Assembly: GCA_014379585.1 (NCBI GenBank)
Contig: JACMLN010000092.1
Span: 1-64,000 of the forward strand
Direction: 5' to 3'
DNA from: Gloeobacterales cyanobacterium ES-bin-313
GTDB taxonomy: Bacteria; Cyanobacteriota; Cyanobacteriia; Gloeobacterales; Gloeobacteraceae
Length of the DNA: 64,000 nucleotides
Under the pieces are notes generated by a model, which searched no databases, was not told where the DNA came from, and saw nothing but the letters and a program-made list of their open reading frames with translations. Shown piece after piece: positions 48,193-55,781 of the stretch. Positions within the stretch are counted from its first letter, which is position 1. Each line of letters begins with the position of its first letter. The position numbers and the translations under genes are program-made.

Positions 48193-48326
48193 CTGCCTAC
48201 AGCCCAAAACAAAACTTTGTAGGAAACTTAAAAACCTGGAAACAACATGGGTACACACCAGTGAATTATCCGTGATAGTGCTAGGGCATTCTGGTATAGG
48301 CACCGGTATCTAAACTGACAACTCTC

Positions 48327-50465
48327 ATGTTGGATCTCTTTAAGGACGCTTTAAGCAATCTCGTGAACGGCGACTTAAGCAAGGGAGTTGTTGGACAGTT
48401 CATCAAAGCTATCCCTGAGGCCGCGAGAAAGGAGCTTGGCGAAAGTTCTGAGGCTGAACAGATCCTCCGCCAATTGATCGATGGTTTTGCCGAATATCAC
48501 AAGCATTTCGAAGACAGGCATGGGCAGTTGAAAGTCATCGGTCGTTCTAAGCCCATTTCTCTTGAGTCGGTTTACGTTGCGGCCAAGTGTTTGGATTTAG
48601 AACAGGTAGACTCCTTCAAATCTCTTGAAGAACAAGAAGCAGTATTCCGTCTGCAAAGCCATCGTCAGAAATTTAACGAGGCTCCCAAGGGACCCCAAGA
48701 TGTCCTGGCACTTGCCAATCAAGAAAAGTACTTAATGTTGCTAGGGGCGCCGGGAGCAGGTAAATCGATCTTTATGCGTAAGATTGGCCTCGAAGCCTTG
48801 GAAGGTTCTGGATCTGGGTACGAACATGACTGCTTTCCCGTGCTGCTGGATCTGCGCAAAACAGCGGCAAGTGTACCGAAAATCGTTCAGCAAATCGCAA
48901 ATGAGTTTAAGCATTTTGACATTCCGTATTCTGAGGAAGGAACGGCTGGATTGTTGGAGAAAGGTCAGTTGCTGATCCTTTTTGATGGTCTTGACGAGAT
49001 ATCCGATCAAGACCGCGACGGGATTGTTGGCACCATAAGGGATTTTGTGGATCGCTACGGCCAGAATCGCTTTGTGATTACTTGTCGCACAGCGGCCTAC
49101 AAAGATTACTTTTCAAAGTTCACGAACACTGCAATTGCAGACTTTGACGGTTCTCAGATCCAGCAGTTTATCCAGTTGTGGTTTGAGGAGAATGCGCAAA
49201 TAGCCAACGAACTCTGGAAGTTGCTTGAAAGCGGCGAACACGAAGGCACTCGCGCGCTGTGTACCAGCCCACTGCTTTTGACAATGATTTGTCTGGAGTA
49301 CAGACGTTCCTTACAATTGCCCAACAACCGGGCAGTGCTCTTTGAAAGGGCACTGCGGCTCTTTTTAGAGGAATGGGATGCCTCCAAACTGATTCGTCGT
49401 GCTGAGGTTTATAAGGGGCTAGATACCCGATCCAAAGAGATTCTCCTTGGCGATATTGCTCTTAGTTCCCTTGAAGCGGATCGTCCATTTTTTCACCGCA
49501 CTGCTCTAGCAAAGCAGATCACAGATCTCATGAAAGACTTGCGGCCTGAGGAAAAAAATGTTGATAGCAATGCAATGATCGAGGCCATTGCAAAACAGCA
49601 TGGTCTATTGGTCGAGCGTAGTACCGATGTTTACTCTTTTTCCCAACTCACCCTCCAGGAGTATCTTGCGGCAAAAGCGGCTGTGGACAAAAGAGCTTTT
49701 CCTGATCTCGTAGAACAGCATCTCGCCAATTCGCGATGGCGCGAAGTCTTCCTGTTATCGGCAGGGTTGCTCAATCCTGCGGATCAACTGCTCCTCTTGA
49801 TCGAGCAGGAAGCCCAGAAATTGATGCAGACAACAGCGCTTCGGGATCTCCTCCTTTGGTGTGATCGCATTCCCTGCGGTTCCAGTGGGCGATTTATGAC
49901 TGCCTACGGTCGCGCTAGTGCCTTGGCTCTCGCCCTTGACGTCAACCGCAAACCAGCCCTCGAACGCACCCGCACTCTTGCCCATAAGCTCTCCCGCGCC
50001 CTATCTCTGGATCTGGCCTCAGACCGGGCTTTAGCCCTAGATCTTACCCTTGCCTTGGATCTAGAACGCACCCGTGCCAAAGCCGTAGATCGCACACTTT
50101 CTCGTGCCCTTTCCACTGAGCGTGCTCGCACTCTGGATCTCTCCCGCACTCTCGCCCGCGTCCGGACCTACGCATTCTCTCAGTTTTTCTCAGAAGACCT
50201 TTGCGCGTCTTTGATGAAATTTACACAACTGCCAAAAGAAAATTCGATGGATCGTTTCGAAGAAATGCGTACATCCATCTTGGAAGTTTTGGATATGCCC
50301 CTTCAAGCCCTCAGTTCAGAAGACTATGGGACATTGGCAGATTTCTTGGCTGCCCAACAGTTATTGGTAGACTGCCGAAACGCAGCAGTTCGTGTCAGCC
50401 ATCAGGTCTGGGAGTCCATCTTGGAGAGAATGTTGGTCGTTGCTCCTTCGTTACTGAGTATTTGA
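48327..50465 (+). CDS. NACHT-family STAND NTPase with Ala/Leu/Asp/Arg repeat C-terminus
   Basis: A 712-residue protein. The N-terminal 1-125 is helical with no named domain. The NACHT module has Walker A GAPGAGKS (140-147), Walker B ILFDGLDEI (Asp220, with Asp223-Glu224), the sensor-like ITCRTAAY (251-258), and the downstream motif FSQLTLQEYLAA (438-449) typical of bacterial NACHT proteins. Residues about 530-615 are a low-complexity repeat of ALALDL..RTRTLA-like units. Bacterial NACHT proteins include antiphage sensors, which makes defence possible; no effector domain is evident. The next gene, 54 bases on, encodes a CHAT protein. No ribosome-binding site is obvious. Confidence 0.88.
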   Translation: MLDLFKDALSNLVNGDLSKGVVGQFIKAIPEAARKELGESSEAEQILRQLIDGFAEYHKHFEDRHGQLKVIGRSKPISLESVYVAAKCLDLEQVDSFKSLEEQEAVFRLQSHRQKFNEAPKGPQDVLALANQEKYLMLLGAPGAGKSIFMRKIGLEALEGSGSGYEHDCFPVLLDLRKTAASVPKIVQQIANEFKHFDIPYSEEGTAGLLEKGQLLILFDGLDEISDQDRDGIVGTIRDFVDRYGQNRFVITCRTAAYKDYFSKFTNTAIADFDGSQIQQFIQLWFEENAQIANELWKLLESGEHEGTRALCTSPLLLTMICLEYRRSLQLPNNRAVLFERALRLFLEEWDASKLIRRAEVYKGLDTRSKEILLGDIALSSLEADRPFFHRTALAKQITDLMKDLRPEEKNVDSNAMIEAIAKQHGLLVERSTDVYSFSQLTLQEYLAAKAAVDKRAFPDLVEQHLANSRWREVFLLSAGLLNPADQLLLLIEQEAQKLMQTTALRDLLLWCDRIPCGSSGRFMTAYGRASALALALDVNRKPALERTRTLAHKLSRALSLDLASDRALALDLTLALDLERTRAKAVDRTLSRALSTERARTLDLSRTLARVRTYAFSQFFSEDLCASLMKFTQLPKENSMDRFEEMRTSILEVLDMPLQALSSEDYGTLADFLAAQQLLVDCRNAAVRVSHQVWESILERMLVVAPSLLSI

Positions 50466-50519
50466 CAACGGTTATTGGGCTAGCTAACTTTAAGATGATT
50501 TGAAATTCTGAGGGTTTTG

Positions 50520-53297
50520 ATGCGCCTTATGAGAGCTATTCTGTTAGCAACTTTACTGACTGTTGGAGTAAGTACAACCCTTACTGTGCCCACATTTTAT
50601 GCAGTACAGGCGCAGGATACCTTAAGCGAGGCAGAACGTCTCTATGCTCAGGCAAACAGTCAGATTAAGGCAAGCCAACTTCGTGATGCCTATCAATCGT
50701 TGCAACAGGCGTTGTCACTTTTTCGCAGTGCCCAAAATCAACCGGGCGAGGCAAAAACGTTAGAAACTTTGGGGATTGTTCTCTTTGTCGCTGGACAACC
50801 TGCTCAAGGAGTCGGTTACCTACAACAGAGCCTGAAGATAGTACAGGCAATTGGTCTATCACAAAATGAGTTACGGCTTTTAGGGAATTTGGGTTCGGCC
50901 TATACCAGTGCGAAAGACTATACCACTGCTCGAAAATATCTAGAACCGAGGTTGGTATTGGCGCGCAACTTAAAGAATGTGGAAGCAGAAGGGGAGACAT
51001 TAGATAAGCTGGCAAGTACCTACGCATCAGAAGGCAATTATCCAAAAGCGTTGAGTCTCTTCCAGGAGTACTTGGTGATTCTTGGAAAACAGCCTGATCG
51101 CAAAGCCACCATGGAAACCCTTGCCAATGTGGGTAGGCTTCATTTGCTTCTGAAGAACTACCCCAAAGCCCTTGATGCTTTTCAGCAATCTCTAAATCTT
51201 GCTGGTACCCTCAACGACCGCAAAGCTGAAATTGTTGCGCTTTCAGGCTTGGGGCAAGTTTATTCTGAAAACGAGAATTTTTCGAGTGCTCTCCCTTACT
51301 TTCAGCGGGCAGCCGAAACTGCGCGCGCAATTCAAGACAGTAACAAAGAGCTGATCGCTCTACAGGACTTGGCTTCTACTTACTACGCTCTTGGTGCCTA
51401 TGCCAACTCAGCAAGCCTTTACTATCAAAGTCTTCAGATTGCCCAAAAGAATCAGGTTCCAAGAAAGGAATTAACAGCCTGGAATGGCCTCGGTAATTCA
51501 ATGTATCAAGTCGGGGATCTAAAAGGTGCAGTTGACTATTACAAACACAGTTTAGAGGTCGCCAGATCCTTAAAAGATCGTTCAGCCGAAGGGCAGGCAC
51601 TCGGAAATCTTGGACTTGCGTATGCTGAATTGGGCGATGATTATCCAACGGCAATCCAATACTACGAACAGGATTTGGCCATCGCTCGCGAATTGAAAAT
51701 GCCTCTCGCCGAAGGGCAAGCCCTGGCTTTTTTGGGGAAAGTTTATCTACAACTAGAAGACTATACAAAGGCGAGAGATTACAATCGCAAAAGTGCTGAA
51801 ATTCTCGGTGCGCTCAAATATAGCCGAGGAGAAGGTCTGTCCTACGTCAACTTGGGTGTTGCACTTTTGAAACTCGGCAACTTGAGCGAATCTGAAAAAG
51901 CTTTGCGAAAAAGTGTAGCTGTACTTGAACCCCTCCAAGCGAAAGTGAGTGGCGACAAGGCGGATGCGCTACGCGTTTCTTTATTCGAGCAGCAGCAGCG
52001 TAGCTATTCAGCACTTCAACAGGTATTGATTGCGCAAAACAAGCCTACTGAAGCGCTTGAGATCGCCGAACGAGGACGAGCACGGCCTTTCGCTGAGTTG
52101 CTTGCTGAACGTTCTTCCGCCAAGCCTACCAGTACTTTAATGGGCATCAGTCAGATTCAGCAAGTTGCCAAAGAGCTAAATACGACACTTGTTGAATATT
52201 CAACAATTACCGACCTTGTTAAAGTCAATAACAAATCTCAACTAAAAGTCACTGAACTGTTCATCTGGGTGATTCAACCGACAGGTAACGTCCGCTTTAA
52301 ACGTGTAGATCTTAGACCAATCTTAAAAGATGGGAGCAATACCCTCGATAGTCTGGTGCGCAGTAGTCGCGAGTCTCTAGGGGTTACGGGTCGTGGCGGC
52401 ATTCGTATCGCTGCTACTAATAAACCGACAGAGCTAGGCAACTTAAATCAGCTACACAAACTCCTCATCGAGCCAATTAGTGAATTCTTACCAAAGGAGC
52501 CAGGAGCGAATGTCGTGTTCGTGCCTCAGGACGCGCTATTTTTGGTGCCTTTCTCCGCTCTCAAAAGTGCTACTGGCTCTTACTTACTTGAAAGTTACAC
52601 ACCTTCGTTTTCCCCCTCGATCCAGGTGTTGCAACTCAATCACCAGTTAGCCAAGCGCGGTGCAGGCACGACCCCTTCTGAAGTGCTGGTGATGGGCAAT
52701 CCCAAGATGCCGAGCGTACCCGATGAGAACCAAAAACCGGTTCAACTTGCAGCGCTACCTGGTGCCGAATTGGAAGCGAAACAAGTAGCCAGCTTACTAA
52801 AGACCCAAGCAGTCATTGGTACACAGGCGACCAAAGCTTTCCTGCTGCCAAGAATGACTCGCTCTCGCATCATTCACCTAGCGACCCACGGCCTTCTTGA
52901 TGACAGCATTGCTGGTTTAAGTATCCCTGGCAAGATCGCCTTTGCGCCTTCTGGTCAAGATAATGGTTTACTCTCAGCGGATGAAGTCTCCAACTTAAAA
53001 CTGAATGCAGACTTAGTCGTATTGAGTGCCTGCGACACAGGACGTGGACGCATTCTTGGCGATGGAGTTTTCGGACTATCACGAGCCTTTATGTCCGCTG
53101 GAGCACATAGCCTAATTGTCTCACTCTGGTCAGTTCCCGATGCACCAACTGCTTTTTTGATGTCTGAGTTCTACCGAAATCTTCAAACAAATAGCAACAA
53201 GGCGGCAGCACTACGGCAGGCGATGCTGACCACCCTGAAGCGAAGCCCCGATCCTAAAGATTGGGCTGCCTTCGTCCTCCTCGGCGAAGTCCAGTGA
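50520..53297 (+). CDS. Exported TPR-CHAT caspase-like peptidase
   Basis: A 925-residue protein with a signal peptide (residues 1-33; hydrophobic core, VQAQ end), about eleven tetratricopeptide repeats (about 35-500, pattern A..YF..AL.I....) and a C-terminal CHAT domain (about 620-925). The caspase-like dyad is His790 in HLATHGLL and Cys838 in LSACDTGRG. Cyanobacteria have many TPR-CHAT proteins with unknown substrates. ATG 50520 is preceded by AGGG. It follows the NACHT gene by 54 bases, so they may be cotranscribed, but the signal peptide puts it outside the cytosol. Confidence 0.9.
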   Translation: MRLMRAILLATLLTVGVSTTLTVPTFYAVQAQDTLSEAERLYAQANSQIKASQLRDAYQSLQQALSLFRSAQNQPGEAKTLETLGIVLFVAGQPAQGVGYLQQSLKIVQAIGLSQNELRLLGNLGSAYTSAKDYTTARKYLEPRLVLARNLKNVEAEGETLDKLASTYASEGNYPKALSLFQEYLVILGKQPDRKATMETLANVGRLHLLLKNYPKALDAFQQSLNLAGTLNDRKAEIVALSGLGQVYSENENFSSALPYFQRAAETARAIQDSNKELIALQDLASTYYALGAYANSASLYYQSLQIAQKNQVPRKELTAWNGLGNSMYQVGDLKGAVDYYKHSLEVARSLKDRSAEGQALGNLGLAYAELGDDYPTAIQYYEQDLAIARELKMPLAEGQALAFLGKVYLQLEDYTKARDYNRKSAEILGALKYSRGEGLSYVNLGVALLKLGNLSESEKALRKSVAVLEPLQAKVSGDKADALRVSLFEQQQRSYSALQQVLIAQNKPTEALEIAERGRARPFAELLAERSSAKPTSTLMGISQIQQVAKELNTTLVEYSTITDLVKVNNKSQLKVTELFIWVIQPTGNVRFKRVDLRPILKDGSNTLDSLVRSSRESLGVTGRGGIRIAATNKPTELGNLNQLHKLLIEPISEFLPKEPGANVVFVPQDALFLVPFSALKSATGSYLLESYTPSFSPSIQVLQLNHQLAKRGAGTTPSEVLVMGNPKMPSVPDENQKPVQLAALPGAELEAKQVASLLKTQAVIGTQATKAFLLPRMTRSRIIHLATHGLLDDSIAGLSIPGKIAFAPSGQDNGLLSADEVSNLKLNADLVVLSACDTGRGRILGDGVFGLSRAFMSAGAHSLIVSLWSVPDAPTAFLMSEFYRNLQTNSNKAAALRQAMLTTLKRSPDPKDWAAFVLLGEVQ

Positions 53298-53435
53298 ACA
53301 CCCAATCACTGGCAATATCCATTTGGCTCCCTTTAGGTCAAGCAACGAAAATTAACTTTTGTATAACCTGAAAAAGCAAATTATATAAATGAACAGATGC
53401 TAGGATTCTGCTGCATTTCAACCAAGAATAAAGTG

Positions 53436-54065
53436 ATGGAAGACAATCTTGAAAATGACCCAACTCAGAATCCATCTGGTATGGATCAGAACGCTATCTT
53501 GTTCGACGAATCGGCGTTTGGCGAATCCTACGGTGTGATGGGGATTGGTGGTGCTGCATCGGACAGATCGGCAAACAACGATGCTGACCGCGTTGAGGAA
53601 TTGGCAGAAAGCTTTGAGCGCGTAGGCGAGGAATATGATCTGCCACCTGCTCTACTCGCTGGTATTGCTAGCCGTGAGAGCCATGTTGGTGACGTGTTGG
53701 GTCAGTACGGTAGCCAGCCCGGTTGGGGAGATCATGACAACGCCTATGGCATGATGCAAATTGACCAACGCCATCATACTGTTGATGAGAGCAATGGTCC
53801 TCTTGGCGAGGCTAATATTGAGCAGGGGGCTGAAATCCTCTCGGGTTATCGTGACGACATTACTGAGGCGCATCCAGACTGGACAGAGGCGCAGCAGTTA
53901 CGGGGAGCAGTCACTGCCTATAATTCCGGTGTTCGTAATGTCCAGACACTAGGCGGACTCGACCAAGGAACGACTGGCAATGATTACTCAGGGGATGTGT
54001 GGGCACGAGCGCAGGTTTTCGCCGAGGATGTTTTTGACGATGATCAAGAATGTGAGCAACCCTGA
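53436..54065 (+). CDS. Goose-type lysozyme homologue (GH23-like)
   Basis: A 209-residue protein. The C-terminal two thirds (about 50-205) match animal and bacterial g-type lysozymes: GIASRESHVG with catalytic Glu81, GWGDHDNAYGMMQID with Asp99 and Asp110, QGAEIL, DWTEAQQLRGAVTAYNSGVRNVQ and GTTGNDYSGDVWARAQ. The Glu-Asp-Asp spacing equals that of goose lysozyme after allowing for one 5-residue insertion. It would cleave peptidoglycan. No signal peptide is visible; the first 50 residues are acidic and Asn/Gly-rich. ATG 53436 or an in-frame ATG at 53397 may start it. Confidence 0.88.
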   Translation: MEDNLENDPTQNPSGMDQNAILFDESAFGESYGVMGIGGAASDRSANNDADRVEELAESFERVGEEYDLPPALLAGIASRESHVGDVLGQYGSQPGWGDHDNAYGMMQIDQRHHTVDESNGPLGEANIEQGAEILSGYRDDITEAHPDWTEAQQLRGAVTAYNSGVRNVQTLGGLDQGTTGNDYSGDVWARAQVFAEDVFDDDQECEQP

Positions 54066-54446
54066 GTCATTTTGAATTTCTATACGAGTTGTCGCGTTTC
54101 ACTTTTCAATTGAGCGGTTTAATCACAAGGTATATAGTGGCAAACTATTGCGAATGCCGATCAAAACTCGCAGTATTTCTACTTTGGTGAGTTAGATAAA
54201 TATAGCGGACTGCATTAGGGGGCAGGGGCAAGCCCCGCCCCCTAAAACCCCCGCCCCTTGGGGGACAGACTGCCTGTCCCCCAAACCCCCTCGGCAACTT
54301 TTATGGCTTGATACTCGGAATTGCATCGGGCGCTACGCGTGGTGATGCGGAATTGGAGGGGGATCGGGTGAGGTCTGGGTTAGCGATGGGATGTGCATTG
54401 GGTTTAGATCCCTCTTTCACTCATTGCGATGGCGAATTGGTATTAC
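54066..54446. other. Non-coding region between lysozyme and kinase genes
   Basis: No convincing gene. The left half is AT-rich. The right half has the GC-rich palindromic repeat described separately. A small rightward frame at 54308-54574 has no features of a real gene and overlaps the kinase gene. Confidence 0.6.
54215..54290. repeat. GC-rich double-hairpin element (REP-like)
   Basis: Two successive palindromes. The first (54215-54245) pairs TTAGGGGGC-A-GGGG with CCCC-GCCCCCTAA with one bulged A; the second (54258-54284) is a perfect 11-bp stem TTGGGGGACAG/CTGTCCCCCAA with loop ACTGC. Runs of C between them allow alternative pairings. Form and extragenic position are those of dispersed cyanobacterial palindromic repeats; no other copy lies in this window, so dispersal is inferred. 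Confidence 0.7.
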
Positions 54447-55781
54447 TTACTGACGAGTATATTTCTTCAGCCAGCAGCGAATCTCTTCAGCAACTAACTT
54501 TGCTTCAGCATCATCTAATCGATGGAGTATGCCCATGCTTTTATTGTTTTCCTGCAGAAATAAGAATGCCTTAGAATACTTTTGGATAACTAAAGGCTTA
54601 GAGAGATCTAACACTGCTTTCCTATAAATAATTCCTGCTACTGAGTAGTTAATAAGTAATTTTTCCTTGCTAAAGCTGAACTTAACCCCATTGACAACAC
54701 TGAGGCTATCAGTTGCTACAGCTTTGATGATTTGCGCAAGAAGGTATATGGATAGCTGCAGTGTAATAGAAAAAATCATTAGAGGATATTTGCCGAAATT
54801 GCCAGTGCAGATGATGTACAAAAATGAAAAGAAAGAACCTTCAATTGTTCGCCAGAAAACATAAGAACTGAAAAGGCTCCAGACCTTGTTTTTTGGCAAT
54901 TCAGATAGCTCAATGAGAAGCTTATTTTCAGTACTTTCAATAGAAGAAATGTTTGATTGTTTCAGGGAAGCTTCTGATTCTTTAAAAAGTTTCGAGATGA
55001 CTCTAAGTTCATCTAAAGCATCGCTTGCATTTGTAAAGCGTTGATTTGGATTTGTGAAAAGAAATCGGTTCACCCAGCGATTAATGATCTGTTGAGAAAT
55101 AATTTTTTTATTACTCTCTATTTGAAACTCTTTTCTGGAAAATTCTGCAGGATCTGCTCCTGTGAGAAGATAAAGTAATGTAGCCCCAAGGCCGTATAAA
55201 TCGGAGGCGGGTAGCGTCTGTCCACCAAATTGCTCAGGAGCCATATAGCCATAGGTGCCCACTACTGTTAGTGTATGGCCGATGTTAAGTTCTGCTTGAA
55301 CTGAGCCAAAATCAATGAGATAAATCTTTTGATCTTCTCCAAGAATAAGATTACTGGGCTTAATATCTCGGTGTAGAACCGGTGGTGAAAGCCCGTGGAG
55401 ATATACGAGAATTTCCAAGACCTGCTCCGCAATTTCTAAGACTTTTTCAATACCCAAAGGAACGTCGATTTCTGCAAGAGATTGTCCAGGAATATATTCT
55501 TGAACTAGGTTTAGAGAACGCTCAACCTTTGTTTCAATCCAGAAAAAATCTTGGTATTTCGGAATGCGAGGGTGATCTAGCGACTGTAAAGTTTTGGCTT
55601 GACGCTCAAAAAGTTCATGTTCTTTCCAAGCAGCTTCGCCATTGAAAAAGAGCATTTTGATGATGACAGGATTCTGAGTTTTCTGATCAAGAGATTTCCA
55701 TGTTTCTCGAAGGCCATTGGCACCTAGGCGAGTCTCCAAGAGATAGCGATCTTGAAGACAAGATTTTTCTTCACTCGGCAT
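54447..55781 (-). CDS. Membrane-anchored Ser/Thr protein kinase, copy 2
   Basis: A 444-residue kinase. The catalytic domain (about 12-270) has a degenerate glycine loop (RLGANGLRETW), ATP Lys42 (VIIK), HRDIKPSN with Asp139, DFG at Asp157, and GTYGYMAPEQFGG in the activation segment. Two hydrophobic segments (about 305-360) and a C-terminal cytoplasmic part of about 85 residues follow. It starts immediately after the stop of the paralogous kinase gene (TAG-ATG), so the two are cotranscribed. The gene is visibly more AT-rich than its surroundings, a possible sign of transfer. Confidence 0.9.
   Translation of the reverse strand: MPSEEKSCLQDRYLLETRLGANGLRETWKSLDQKTQNPVIIKMLFFNGEAAWKEHELFERQAKTLQSLDHPRIPKYQDFFWIETKVERSLNLVQEYIPGQSLAEIDVPLGIEKVLEIAEQVLEILVYLHGLSPPVLHRDIKPSNLILGEDQKIYLIDFGSVQAELNIGHTLTVVGTYGYMAPEQFGGQTLPASDLYGLGATLLYLLTGADPAEFSRKEFQIESNKKIISQQIINRWVNRFLFTNPNQRFTNASDALDELRVISKLFKESEASLKQSNISSIESTENKLLIELSELPKNKVWSLFSSYVFWRTIEGSFFSFLYIICTGNFGKYPLMIFSITLQLSIYLLAQIIKAVATDSLSVVNGVKFSFSKEKLLINYSVAGIIYRKAVLDLSKPLVIQKYSKAFLFLQENNKSMGILHRLDDAEAKLVAEEIRCWLKKYTRQ

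Noticed and set aside
49904-50149. Minus-strand frame with Arg/Ser-rich product
   Set aside because: It is the mirror of the Ala/Leu/Asp/Arg repeat in the NACHT gene; composition explains the absence of stops.
54308-54574. Small rightward reading frame after the palindromic repeat
   Set aside because: It has no ribosome-binding site, no family similarity, and overlaps the 3' end of the kinase gene.
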